Below, piece by piece: positions 52,175 to 61,438 of a stretch of 64,000 nt of DNA (positions are counted from its first letter, which is position 1; every line of letters starts with the position of its first letter). The stretch spans positions 62,001-126,000 of the forward strand of contig JAYFRL010000003.1 of the NCBI GenBank assembly GCA_034925905.1. The letters run 5' to 3'. Under the pieces are notes generated by a model. The model did not search any database, had not been told where the DNA came from, and was given only the letters and a program-made list of their open reading frames with translations. A program made the position numbers and the translations under genes. Source of the DNA: JAYFRL01 sp034925905. GTDB lineage: Bacteria > Bacillota > Clostridia > Lachnospirales > Anaerotignaceae.

Positions 52175-52402
52175 ATGAGAACCTATAAAAAGACGGTTTG
52201 TGAAGAAACCGAGCTTGACGAAGTGTTTTGCAACTGCTGTGGTGAAAAGATAGAAAAAGATAAATTTGGATACTTTTTTGATTATTTCCACGGTGATAAA
52301 ACATGGGGATACAATTCTTCTTTTGATGGAGAAAAGCATTCCTTTGACCTGTGCCAGAAGTGCTATGAAAAAATTATAAAAAACTTTAAGATTTCTCTTT
52401 AA
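52175..52402 (+). CDS. Small Cys-rich zinc-ribbon protein
   Basis: The 75-residue protein has paired cysteines (FCNCCGEKIEKD and DLCQKCYEKI), which can hold one zinc in a ribbon. ATG 52175 follows AAAGGGGG; earlier in-frame codons have no ribosome site. Function unknown. Confidence 0.7.
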   Translation: MRTYKKTVCEETELDEVFCNCCGEKIEKDKFGYFFDYFHGDKTWGYNSSFDGEKHSFDLCQKCYEKIIKNFKISL

Positions 52403-52418
52403 ATTTTATATTAATAGT

Positions 52419-52463
52419 AAAACTACCCTGCCTTATGTTTTTATCAGACGGGGTAGTTTTTTT
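52419..52463. terminator. Bidirectional terminator between convergent genes
   Basis: AAAACTACCCTG and CGGGGTAGTTTT pair (one T-G) around an 18-nt loop with flanking T-runs, between the zinc-ribbon and PHP genes. Confidence 0.75.
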
Positions 52464-53265
52464 ATATTTTTATAAATTCTGGGGTTTTACCTCTGAAAAC
52501 AGTTAAATATTCAAAGCCGGCTTCCTGGAAAGCTTCATATGCTTCTTTAAAGTTATTTGCCATATGCAAAAGCTTATGAGAATCTGAACCTATTGTTATT
52601 ATTTCTCCGCCAAGCTCTTTATATCTTTTAAGAACCTCTATTTTTGGATTAACATATCCGAGACCATATCTTATCCCTGAAGAATTTATTTCTATACCTT
52701 TTCCTTTTGAAATTAAAACCTTTAAAATTTCTTCTATAATATCCATATATTTTAAAATATCCATCGTTTTATCTTTATAATGACCATATCTGTTTATATA
52801 GTCTATATGACCATAGACACAGAAAGTATCGAACATTTTTACAGAGTTTAAGACATCCTCAAAATATTCCATATAAGCTTCATTTTTTTCTTTGCCTTCA
52901 AAAAAGCTGTCTTCATATACGGCTTGCTTGTTTACGCAATGTGTGGATCCTATGACAAAATCAAAATAATTGTCAGATAGAAAAGTGTCTATTCTTTTTT
53001 TCTCATGAGGCTGAAGCCCCATTTCAATCCCGGTTATTATATTTATTTTTGATTTATATTTTTCTTTAAGCATTTCAATAGATTTAACGTATTCGTCATA
53101 ATCCAAAACAAAAGGGAAATCCAAGTCGGGGTAATCAAAATCAACATGATCAGTAATTGCAATTTCGCTAAGATTTAAATTAATTGCCTGTTTAACCATA
53201 TCTTCCATAGGTATCTGGCAGTCGGAAGAAAAGTTTGTGTGAATATGATAGTCTGAAAAAAACAT
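52462..53265 (-). CDS. PHP-family histidinol-phosphatase-like protein
   Basis: The 267-residue PHP domain phosphoesterase has the metal ligands DYHIHTNFSSD (residues 5-15), ITDHVDF, GIEMGLQ, VIGSTH, YGHIDYI and TIGSDSH. HisK-type members remove phosphate from histidinol phosphate. No other his genes are near, so another phosphoester substrate is possible. ATG 53265 has GGAG 10 nt upstream; GTG 53274 is too close. Confidence 0.82.
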   Translation of the reverse strand: MFFSDYHIHTNFSSDCQIPMEDMVKQAINLNLSEIAITDHVDFDYPDLDFPFVLDYDEYVKSIEMLKEKYKSKINIITGIEMGLQPHEKKRIDTFLSDNYFDFVIGSTHCVNKQAVYEDSFFEGKEKNEAYMEYFEDVLNSVKMFDTFCVYGHIDYINRYGHYKDKTMDILKYMDIIEEILKVLISKGKGIEINSSGIRYGLGYVNPKIEVLKRYKELGGEIITIGSDSHKLLHMANNFKEAYEAFQEAGFEYLTVFRGKTPEFIKI

Positions 53266-53367
53266 AATAAGCACGCTCCAAATTTAATTTTCAAAGCTAT
53301 TATAATATTTGAAACGCATAATATCAACAAATATAATGTTTATTTTATGTTTATATAGAAATAAATT

Positions 53368-54180
53368 TTAAATTTTAAAAAATATCTGGGGCAATTCTGT
53401 GCTTGCATAATGGCCTATAATATAGACTGTATAATAATATCCGCTTTTTAAAAAGTTGTACATTTTAAAAAGTACATTATCTGTTCCGGCATTTTTAATG
53501 ACTATACTTTGTTTTTCCAGAGGCAATAAGGCATAGTTGCTTACATCTTTATATGCCATATCCGATATTATCTTAATATCATCTATATATATATCTATAT
53601 TTCCCATATCAGGCAGAAGGTGAATAAAACGCATCCCGCGTGTCTCTGAGGAGGCTTTTTGTCCGAAATCTTTTATAGGATAAAGCTCTAATGTTTCAGG
53701 AGCCCCTATAAATGCAAGAGTAGAGATGCTATCTGTTCCAATATTTTGAGTTAAGGAAAGGATAGGCACTGATTTTTCCATATGTTCATATATTTTTATT
53801 TCATATAAATCTTCAGAGAGAGGGTAGTATTCTGTAAAATCTCCATATTTAACATTTTTGGACATTAAAACATCGTTAACGTAAATATCGATGGCCTGAG
53901 TTAAAGGGGCAGCGTGCAAAAATCTTATATAATATAGTGCAGAAGGCTTAACCGGCTGATATAAATATTCAGGTTCCCCTATATCTTTAGCAGGGATATT
54001 GACGCTTGGTATGTTTGGAACGGTGTATTGGATTTGAATCTGTGTTTTATCTATTTCGGGGATAAAAATTAATTCTTCATCTTCCGATGTTTGAGGTGTA
54101 GAAGGGACATCTGCATATGGGACAGTAAAAGCGGGGGAGCCGATTTCTTCAAGCACATAAAACCTTTTAAATTGTTTCAT
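53368..54180 (-). CDS. DUF4397-domain protein
   Basis: This 270-residue protein has an N-terminal low-complexity part (1-75) and two DUF4397 beta domains (about 78-170 and 175-265): YIRFLHAAPLTQAIDIYVND and MRFIHLLPDMGNIDIYIDD are matching first strands. DUF4397 proteins are often surface or spore associated. No signal peptide is visible at the start chosen (ATG 54180); GTG 54189 is an alternative with a weak site. Role unknown. Confidence 0.75.
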   Translation of the reverse strand: MKQFKRFYVLEEIGSPAFTVPYADVPSTPQTSEDEELIFIPEIDKTQIQIQYTVPNIPSVNIPAKDIGEPEYLYQPVKPSALYYIRFLHAAPLTQAIDIYVNDVLMSKNVKYGDFTEYYPLSEDLYEIKIYEHMEKSVPILSLTQNIGTDSISTLAFIGAPETLELYPIKDFGQKASSETRGMRFIHLLPDMGNIDIYIDDIKIISDMAYKDVSNYALLPLEKQSIVIKNAGTDNVLFKMYNFLKSGYYYTVYIIGHYASTELPQIFFKI

Positions 54181-54248
54181 TTCCTTCACATCCTTTCATC
54201 TTAATATATGAATGTGAAAAAAAACATTATAACCAAAGTACTTAAAAA

Positions 54249-54276
54249 ACCCTTTGATTTAATTAAATCAAAGGGT
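54249..54276 (-). terminator. Terminator of the MacB-like ABC operon
   Basis: ACCCTTTGATTTAA with its exact complement forms a 28-bp palindrome; TTTTTT follows on the minus strand. Confidence 0.85.
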
Positions 54277-54288
54277 AAGATTTTAGGG

Positions 54289-55575
54289 TTATTCAGTTTT
54301 TATTGCCGACAAAGCGCTTAGCTTCATAGCGCGTTTGGCAGGAAAATAACCTGCTGCGATACCGACAAAAGTTGCAAAGAGAAGAGCCATAAGGCAAAGC
54401 CATGGGGGTATTAAGGACAGCATTTGGCTTTCTTGGGTTGAGGATATAAAATTCACTAGCTTTGACGCCGCAAAACTTAGCAAAATTCCTATTATGCCGC
54501 CAAAAAATCCTATAAAAGCCGCTTCTGTGAGGAACAGCCGTTTTATATCCTTAAGAGATGCTCCTATAACCTTCATTATCCCTATTTCTCTTGTTCTTTC
54601 GTATATTGCCATAACCATAGTATTTGTAATTCCTATGGCGGCAACAAAAAGAGAAACGGCTCCTATTGCTCCAAGCATAAGGCTTAACATCCTGGAGGTT
54701 TCTTTCATGGTTTCAAGATAATCCGATGTGCTGTATGCCTCAAAGCCCATTTCTTTTATTTGGTCTTGCACCTCCTGGACCTTATTCATATCGTTTACTT
54801 TAACCATTGCTTGTTCATATTCGCCTTTTTTTCTTGATGTGTTTCCGGTATTGCCTTGCGCTTTATTATATTTTTCTTGATCGGTAAGTATTTTTTCAAG
54901 TGAATTTAAAGGCATGATAAGGGTATAGCTTCCGCTTCCGTTGCCTTCTAGAATGCCCCCAACCTCAACCTTGTAGGGCTTTATTGTTTTATCCGCATAG
55001 GATGTCCCATAATTATAATCATATGTAAGCTGAACCTTGTCTTCCAGAAGATTAATCTCAGGAGAAGGGGTTTGCCAACGCATTTGCCAATTCAATCTTG
55101 GATTATAAAATGAATTTTTAATTTCTTCTCCAACCAATATGACCATTTTGTCTTCTGAATTTAATAACCTGCCTTCGCTAACTTTATATCCCATTGCTTC
55201 GGCGGTCTCAGGATAAATTCCTAAAATTTGAGCGTCATTCATATATTTTCCGCATATTATTTGCAGAGATGAATTAAGGACGGGGGTTACGGCTTCAACA
55301 TATGGCAGCTTGCTGAATTCGTCTAGCTTTGCCTGATTTATAACAGCATTTTTGTTTTCAGCAGTGGCTGCATAAGGTTTGTTGACATTTATTACCTGAA
55401 GGCTTCCCCAGCTTTCAGCCTGTTCTTTATAGCTTTCATTCATACCGATACCTATTGATATCATTACTACTATTGAAGCGGTCCCTATCAACACGCCGAG
55501 AACGGTAAGAAAAGTACGCAATTTTCTTTTCCACAGATTTCTTAAAGCCATGGATAATAAATCAATACTACTCAT
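54289..55575 (-). CDS. MacB/FtsX-type ABC transporter permease
   Basis: The 428-residue protein has one N-terminal membrane helix (about 20-45, KLRTFLTVLGVLIGTASIVVM), a large extracytoplasmic domain (about 50-290, MacB-PCD-like), and three C-terminal helices (about 300-415, FtsX domain). It uses the ATPase of the operon to drive mechanical export or extraction of lipoproteins or peptides at the membrane. ATG 55575 overlaps the end of the preceding gene by 8 nt; a longer frame from 55620 has no ribosome site. Confidence 0.85.
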   Translation of the reverse strand: MSSIDLLSMALRNLWKRKLRTFLTVLGVLIGTASIVVMISIGIGMNESYKEQAESWGSLQVINVNKPYAATAENKNAVINQAKLDEFSKLPYVEAVTPVLNSSLQIICGKYMNDAQILGIYPETAEAMGYKVSEGRLLNSEDKMVILVGEEIKNSFYNPRLNWQMRWQTPSPEINLLEDKVQLTYDYNYGTSYADKTIKPYKVEVGGILEGNGSGSYTLIMPLNSLEKILTDQEKYNKAQGNTGNTSRKKGEYEQAMVKVNDMNKVQEVQDQIKEMGFEAYSTSDYLETMKETSRMLSLMLGAIGAVSLFVAAIGITNTMVMAIYERTREIGIMKVIGASLKDIKRLFLTEAAFIGFFGGIIGILLSFAASKLVNFISSTQESQMLSLIPPWLCLMALLFATFVGIAAGYFPAKRAMKLSALSAIKTE

Positions 55576-57706
55576 TGATATCAGTACCTTTCGCATTTGT
55601 TGTTGAATCAGATTCGTCAAATTCGCTTTCTAAGAATTTTGCTTCAGCTGCTGCTTTTTTCTTTTTTATAACTATTATTGCAACAACGATGCCAACTGCA
55701 AGAAGAACAACCGCACCAATAGCTATTAATCCTTTTTTAGACATTCCTGAATTCGTTCCTTCATCAGGATATGGCATGTTTGGATCCATCCCTTCTTCGT
55801 TATAAGCAGGTTCGATTGCGGTTATTTCAAAGTCTCTCTTTTCTTCAAAATGTTCCCCGCTCGGATCGTCATAGGAAATAATTATTGAAACAAGAACTGT
55901 TCCCAGTGTGTTTATATAGAATGTTCCGTCATAATATTGGCTGTTTCCCGAATCAAGGTTTCCTAAATACATGCTTTTTGATTGAGTATCAATTTCGCCC
56001 TCAAGTTTTACCATAAGGTTGTTTAAAGTTACACGTCCCGTGTTAAACACTTCAAAGGATGTGCTGATCGGAGTTCCCAATTCTATGGTTTCAGGAAGAT
56101 ATATATCTCCGGTTCCAATCTGGGTAGGCTGCTTTACGTTTATACCAAGAAGTTCTGTGGCAGTAAATTGGTTTCCGGACATGTCTTCATATTCAAAGTT
56201 TACTTTAATGGTATATGTTTTAGGCTGTGCGTCAGGAACAACATATAACTTTAATGATTTATTGACCGTACCCTTTGAAGGTATGCTGTCGAAATAAAAG
56301 GTATTGCTGCTATCAACGGGAGTGAATATATTTCCTGTTTTAGTTGAATCTGTTGAAGTTTCTTCAGATAAGGTAAGATACATTTTTATATTTCTGACAT
56401 CTTTAGATGGATGCGTATTTAAAAATGTCATTGAAAGATTAAATTCCTGGCTTGCCATAACTATAATAGGGTCGCATGAATATTCGCTGATTATTATTTT
56501 CGGGGTGCTTACTTTCCCATCTGCGTCTTCGCTTGTGTTAGATACATTTACTCCGGCATACTGGCTTACAGTTTTTTGCGTATCCCCGTCATAATATTCA
56601 ACTGAAATTTCAACAGGATAATTCTGTGATTTTGAAAGGCTTGTTGGCGCAAGGGTGAAGGAAAACGACTTTGATTCGCCAACGGCAAGCTCATTTATAA
56701 GTATCATACTTGCGCTTTTTGGAACGATAATCCCGGAATCCGCAATAGGAGTTGCTTTAACTGTTACTTTTGAGGCTTTATAGGTTCCGGTATTTTTAAT
56801 ATCGACTCCAATTTTAAAGCTTTGATTTACGTCATAATTTCCGCTGGGTTCTGTGATTTTTAATATTTCAACATTTGCCGAATCGGATCCGCCGCCGCCT
56901 ACATTTATAAAAAATTGCTTTTCGTATGTGTAGTCCTTGCCCGAGTTGTCTTTATAGCTTATAGTGAAGGAAAGAGGGTAGTTTCCTGTTTTAAGGTCTC
57001 CAGCGGCATATATATCGAAGGAGAAAGCTTGTGAATATCCTGCTTTTATATTTGCAAACGAAGCACTGTTTACCCCGTTTATACTTATTTTATCAGATTC
57101 AAGACCGGAAAGGGTTGCTGTTACCGAATACATATCCAAAGGTCCGTTATTTTGCAGTGTTGCACCGACTTTTGAATGTGAACCGGCAGACATTCCGCCA
57201 GGCATAACAAAATCGGTTAATGAAAAATTAGGGGATGAGTTCGGGTTTTGAATTTTAAAATATACAATATCGCTGCTTTCAAATTTTGTTCCGTATGTAT
57301 TAAAATATGTGTAGCTTAATGTTGCGGAATATGTTCCTGAGACAGCCGTTTTGTCAACATCAATAAGAAGGCATATCTTTTTTTCCGCACGCGGGTTTAT
57401 AACGGAAATCTTTGATGAATTATTATCATAGCTTATGCTTAAAGGGTTATTGCTTATATCTGAAAGCTGCGTAGTTATAACGATTGATTTTGCAGCATAT
57501 GAGCTCACATTTTTGAGTTCTACTTCAACTTTGTTTTGTATTCCAGGGGTGAGATCGAAAACAGGACCGTTTACTATGGAAATATCGGGAGAACCATCAG
57601 TGGTCCCCTCGTCGTCGTCGTCAGCCAAAGCAAAGCTGCTTTGTCCAAATATTATTATAAAGGTAAACAAAACTGCCATAATAGATTTGATTTTTTTTAA
57701 AAACAT
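55568..57706 (-). CDS. Secreted CARDB-like protein of the ABC operon, membrane anchored
   Basis: This 712-residue protein has a signal peptide (residues 1-29), an acidic segment (ADDDDEGTTDGSPD), five or six Ig-like/CARDB beta domains (COG1361 type: about 45-160, 165-270, 280-385, 400-510, 520-625; for example LTPGIQNKVEVELKNVSSY, INTGTYKASKVTVKATP), and a C-terminal membrane helix with basic tail (KKGLIAIGAVVLLAVGIVVAII). It lies between ATPase and permease genes and may act as their outer-face adaptor or substrate holder (inference). Confidence 0.78.
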   Translation of the reverse strand: MFLKKIKSIMAVLFTFIIIFGQSSFALADDDDEGTTDGSPDISIVNGPVFDLTPGIQNKVEVELKNVSSYAAKSIVITTQLSDISNNPLSISYDNNSSKISVINPRAEKKICLLIDVDKTAVSGTYSATLSYTYFNTYGTKFESSDIVYFKIQNPNSSPNFSLTDFVMPGGMSAGSHSKVGATLQNNGPLDMYSVTATLSGLESDKISINGVNSASFANIKAGYSQAFSFDIYAAGDLKTGNYPLSFTISYKDNSGKDYTYEKQFFINVGGGGSDSANVEILKITEPSGNYDVNQSFKIGVDIKNTGTYKASKVTVKATPIADSGIIVPKSASMILINELAVGESKSFSFTLAPTSLSKSQNYPVEISVEYYDGDTQKTVSQYAGVNVSNTSEDADGKVSTPKIIISEYSCDPIIVMASQEFNLSMTFLNTHPSKDVRNIKMYLTLSEETSTDSTKTGNIFTPVDSSNTFYFDSIPSKGTVNKSLKLYVVPDAQPKTYTIKVNFEYEDMSGNQFTATELLGINVKQPTQIGTGDIYLPETIELGTPISTSFEVFNTGRVTLNNLMVKLEGEIDTQSKSMYLGNLDSGNSQYYDGTFYINTLGTVLVSIIISYDDPSGEHFEEKRDFEITAIEPAYNEEGMDPNMPYPDEGTNSGMSKKGLIAIGAVVLLAVGIVVAIIVIKKKKAAAEAKFLESEFDESDSTTNAKGTDINE

Positions 57707-57723
57707 TTTATTATCCTCCTAAA

Positions 57724-58410
57724 TTAATTCTGTGAAATACTTTCAATCTTTCCGTCGGACATATTTATAATCCTGTTTGCATAAGCCGCCAGTTCCAAAT
57801 CATGGGTTACAACAACCAAAGTCTGACTTTTTGATTTAACCATGCCGGTAATAAGTTCCATCATTTCTGCTGTTGTTTTTGTATCCAGATTTCCTGTAGG
57901 CTCGTCTGCAAAAACAATATTTGGATTGTTTATAAAAGCTCTTGCGATGCTGACTCTTTGCTGTTGACCGCCACTCATTTCAGAAGGCTTATGGTTTATT
58001 CTTTCGCCAAGCCCAACATCTTTTAGAAGCTTTTTTGCCCTTAATATGCGTTCTTTTTTAGATATTCTATTGAATATCAAGGGCAGCATTACGTTTTCAA
58101 GAGCTGTTAGAGACGGAAGCAGGTTATATGATTGAAAAACAAAACCGACATTCAGCTTTCTGAAATTTGCAAGTTGGTTTTCATTCATCTCTTCTATGTG
58201 CTTCTCATTAAATATAATTTGCCCTTTGGTTGGTTTTTCAAGCCCTGCGATAAGATTAAGCAAAGTTGATTTGCCTGAGCCTGATTTTCCCAAAAGGCAG
58301 CATATTTCATTTTTATATATATCAAGGCTTATATTATTTATAGCCACGATACGCTCTTGACCCATTCGGTAAACTTTCCGCAAATTTTTAATTTCTATGG
58401 TTTTATCCAA
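57724..58410 (-). CDS. LolD/MacB-type ABC transporter ATPase
   Basis: The 228-residue ATPase has Walker A GKSGSGKST (about 37-45), signature SGGQQQRVSIARAF, Walker B IVFADEPTGNLDT and VVVTHD. It matches the LolD/MacB/FtsE-like group. It starts at TTG 58410 after AGGAGGGG and heads the operon with the large outer protein and permease. Confidence 0.9.
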   Translation of the reverse strand: MDKTIEIKNLRKVYRMGQERIVAINNISLDIYKNEICCLLGKSGSGKSTLLNLIAGLEKPTKGQIIFNEKHIEEMNENQLANFRKLNVGFVFQSYNLLPSLTALENVMLPLIFNRISKKERILRAKKLLKDVGLGERINHKPSEMSGGQQQRVSIARAFINNPNIVFADEPTGNLDTKTTAEMMELITGMVKSKSQTLVVVTHDLELAAYANRIINMSDGKIESISQN

Positions 58411-58654
58411 AGACTCCCCTCCTTACTATTTTGTATAAAATATAAGACGAAACATAAGAGGCATATGTTTCATTTTTTTAATAAAATTTTAATCTTTACG
58501 TTTTTGTATAAGCATATCATATATTTGAGTATAAAGTGGTTAAATATTATTTAAATATTTGTTACGAGAAAGTGAAAAACTGTTGGAATGTAGATATATC
58601 TTTAAAATCACTTGAAATAATCATTAAATTATGCTAATATATTACATTATCTTA

Positions 58655-58880
58655 AGATTTAAGCTTTGAGAAAGGTCCTAGGGTTTTTGGTTACAATTCC
58701 AGAGAGCAGGCTGGCTGCTGAAAAGCCTGCAGAACAAAACTTCGAAATTACGCCTTTTGAGCTCTGCATTTTGCAGCGTGTTCTGCGCGTTACAGCAGCA
58801 AAGAGGCATATTTTTATGCAATTAAGGTGGTACCGCGGGTCATCTCGTCCTTTTTGGTTGAGATGATTTTTTATTTTAAA
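58655..58880 (+). promoter_or_regulatory. T-box leader (Tyr) of tyrS
   Basis: This region precedes tyrS. A stem I-like segment carries a TAC specifier (58692-58694) near the AGAGAGC stretch; the T-box sequence AAGGTGGTACCGCG is at about 58825-58838, and a terminator TCATCTC...GAGATGA followed by TTTTTT follows. Uncharged tRNA-Tyr binds and stops termination, raising tyrS expression. Confidence 0.9.
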
Positions 58881-58908
58881 ACAAGAATTTTTTAAGGAGA
58901 GTTAAAAA

Positions 58909-60132
58909 ATGAATGCTTTTGACGCTTTGAAAGAAAGAGGATTTATTGAACAGACAACAAATGAAGAAGAAATAAGGGAATTGTTTGAAAAAGAAAAGGT
59001 TACGTTTTATATAGGCTTTGACCCAACGGCAAGCAGCTTAACCGTTGGACATTTCCTCACCGTTATGGCAATGGCAAACCTCCAAAAGATGGGTCATAGG
59101 CCTATAGTCCTCATGGGCGGAGGGACAGGAATGATAGGTGACCCTACAGGCAAAACCGATATGAGAAGAATTATGACTGTTGAAGAAATAGACAACAACA
59201 TAGAATGCTTTAAAAAACAATTGTCTAAATTTATAGATTTCTCAGAGGGTAAGGCGATTATGGTAAATAATGCTGATTGGCTCAGGAATTTAAATTATAT
59301 TGAATTTTTGCGTGAAGTCGGTGTGCATTTCACTGTAAATAGAATGTTGGCAGCGGAATGTTTTAAAACAAGAATGGAAAAAGGGCTTTCTTTTCTGGAG
59401 TTTAATTACATGATTATGCAGGCATATGATTTTACCGAGCTTTACAAACGCTATGGCTGCAAAATGCAGTTTGGCGGAAACGACCAATGGGCAAATATAA
59501 TCGCCGGAGTTGAGCTTTTAAGGAGAAAAGAAGGCAAATCGATATATGGTATGACTTTCCCGCTGCTAACCACAAGCGAAGGCAAAAAGATGGGCAAAAC
59601 AGAACAAGGAGCTATTTGGCTTGACCCTGAGAGGACAAGCCCATATGAATTTTATCAATATTGGAGAAACATAGATGACAGAGATGTTTCCAAATGCCTT
59701 GCTCTTTTAACATTTCTTCCAATGGATGAAGTAAGAAGGCTTTCTGCTCTTGAGGGCAGTGAGATAAACAAAGCAAAAGAAGTGCTTGCATATGAGATAA
59801 CAAAAATTGTTCATGGTGAAGAAGAAGCCCAAAAATCTGAAACTGCAGCCAAAATGCTTTTTTATGGATCCGTAGAAGGTGGTTCAGCTCCTGAAACAAG
59901 CATAAGCAAAGCCGATATTGAAAAAGGCATGGATGTTCTTTCTCTTTTAACAGCCTGCGGACTTGTTCCTTCAAGAGGAGAAGGAAGGCGGCTTATCCAA
60001 CAGGGTGGATTAAAGCTTAATGATGAGAAAATAAGCGATGTTGAGTATGTAATAAAATCAGATGACTTTAAATATGGGACATTGCTTATACAAAAGGGTA
60101 AAAAAGTTTTCCATCACGCTAAGCTCGTATAA
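58909..60132 (+). CDS. tyrS: Tyrosyl-tRNA synthetase
   Basis: This 407-residue class I synthetase charges tRNA-Tyr. The HIGH-like motif is TVGHFL in DPTASSLTVGHFL, and the KMSKS motif is KMGKT. GLNDQWANI-like (GGNDQWANI) lies in the tyrosine pocket, and a C-terminal S4 RNA-binding domain (about 345-405, SRGEGRRLIQQGGLKLND) follows. AAGGAG precedes ATG 58909, and a T-box leader controls it. Confidence 0.96.
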   Translation: MNAFDALKERGFIEQTTNEEEIRELFEKEKVTFYIGFDPTASSLTVGHFLTVMAMANLQKMGHRPIVLMGGGTGMIGDPTGKTDMRRIMTVEEIDNNIECFKKQLSKFIDFSEGKAIMVNNADWLRNLNYIEFLREVGVHFTVNRMLAAECFKTRMEKGLSFLEFNYMIMQAYDFTELYKRYGCKMQFGGNDQWANIIAGVELLRRKEGKSIYGMTFPLLTTSEGKKMGKTEQGAIWLDPERTSPYEFYQYWRNIDDRDVSKCLALLTFLPMDEVRRLSALEGSEINKAKEVLAYEITKIVHGEEEAQKSETAAKMLFYGSVEGGSAPETSISKADIEKGMDVLSLLTACGLVPSRGEGRRLIQQGGLKLNDEKISDVEYVIKSDDFKYGTLLIQKGKKVFHHAKLV

Positions 60133-60140
60133 ATAAGATA

Positions 60141-60168
60141 AAAAAAGAGAGGATGTCCTCTCTTTTTT
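60141..60168. terminator. Bidirectional terminator between tyrS and ferredoxin
   Basis: AAAAAAGAGAGGA, 2 nt, TCCTCTCTTTTTT: a perfect stem with A/T tracts on both ends. Confidence 0.85.
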
Positions 60169-60353
60169 TATGAAAGCGTTATTACAGATACAGGACAGTT
60201 TTCTCTTGCCTGCATTGCCTTTGACGAAAGATCGGCAGGTATAGGATTTTTAGCTTCGGCTTTTCCGTCTTCACCCATTTCAAAAACCTCAGGGCATGTA
60301 TCAACGCAAACTCCGCAGCTTATGCAGCCGTCTTTATAAATTGTTGCTTCCAT
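60168..60353 (-). CDS. Single-cluster [4Fe-4S] ferredoxin
   Basis: The 61-residue ferredoxin has CISCGVCVDTCP (residues 10-21) and a distal CPVSVI cysteine, giving one [4Fe-4S] cluster. Acidic content fits a soluble electron carrier. GAGGTG precedes ATG 60353. Partner enzymes cannot be named. Confidence 0.93.
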   Translation of the reverse strand: MEATIYKDGCISCGVCVDTCPEVFEMGEDGKAEAKNPIPADLSSKAMQARENCPVSVITLS

Positions 60354-60483
60354 TAAAGCACCTCTTTTTTATTTTAGTATTCTTATTTTTAAAATGCTTA
60401 TTCAGTTTATTTTTATTGATAATGATGTTCATAAAATATATAATCAAATTAATGATTTTTTAATTTAACTATGGAGGTTTTTT

Positions 60484-61425
60484 ATGAGATATTTAAACGA
60501 AATAAAAGAAGGAGAAAATATAGTAGGTCATTATCTTTGCAAAAGTAAGCAGAGCTTGAAATCCAGAGCCGGAAAAACTTATCTTTCCTTGAGACTTCAG
60601 GATAAAATGGCTACTGTTGATGCAAAGGTTTGGGAACTTAATAATGATATAAAAAGCTTTGAAGAAAATGACTTTATAAAAATAGACGCTATGGCGATAG
60701 TTTATCAAAATGAAGTCCAGCTTAATATAAAGAAAATAAGACGCAGCGAAGAAGGAGAGTATGACCCGATGGACTATATTCCGACTTCTGAAAAAGATAT
60801 AGATACTATGCTTAAAAATTTTTTGGGTTATATTAACGGAATAGAAGACCCTTATATAAAAAAGCTGCTTGAAGAAGTATTTATTAAAAATGAAGTTATA
60901 AAAAAAGAGTTTCCAATTCATACTGCCGCAAAAAACGTGCATCATAATTACAGGGGAGGCCTTCTTGAACATTCGCTTTCTGTAACTGAGATATGTGAGT
61001 TTATGGCCTTGCATTATAAAGAAGTCAATAAAGATGTGCTTATTGCATCAGCTATGCTGCATGACGTTGGGAAAATATTTGAAATATCAGATTTTCCTAT
61101 AAACGACTATACGGATGATGGTGAGCTTATAGGTCATATAGTAATGGGCGCGGAAATAGTTGAAGAGGCTTCGAAAAACATAGAAGGTTTTCCAAAAAAG
61201 CTTTTAAGCCTTATGAAGCACTCCATACTTGCACATCACGGGGAATATGAATATGGTTCTCCGAAGCTTCCGAAAACAATAGAGGCTTTTCTTTTACATT
61301 GCGCCGATGAAATGGACGCCAAAACGAAAATATATGAAGATGTCATAGAAACGAGTGATATAACCGGTGCATGGCTTGGTTATCAGAAATTCCTGCAAAG
61401 GAATATAAGACGTTCAGATTATTGA
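60484..61425 (+). CDS. yhaM: 3'-5' exoribonuclease YhaM family
   Basis: This 313-residue protein has an N-terminal OB-fold (residues 1-95, QSLKSRAGKTYLSLRLQDKM) and an HD domain (about 150-300) with HHNYRGGLLEHSLSV, MLHDVGKIFE and HHGEYEYGSPK metal sites. YhaM degrades RNA 3' ends in Gram-positive bacteria. GGAGG precedes ATG 60484, and rlmD follows after 13 nt. Confidence 0.93.
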   Translation: MRYLNEIKEGENIVGHYLCKSKQSLKSRAGKTYLSLRLQDKMATVDAKVWELNNDIKSFEENDFIKIDAMAIVYQNEVQLNIKKIRRSEEGEYDPMDYIPTSEKDIDTMLKNFLGYINGIEDPYIKKLLEEVFIKNEVIKKEFPIHTAAKNVHHNYRGGLLEHSLSVTEICEFMALHYKEVNKDVLIASAMLHDVGKIFEISDFPINDYTDDGELIGHIVMGAEIVEEASKNIEGFPKKLLSLMKHSILAHHGEYEYGSPKLPKTIEAFLLHCADEMDAKTKIYEDVIETSDITGAWLGYQKFLQRNIRRSDY

Positions 61426-61438
61426 TTAAGAGGTTATT

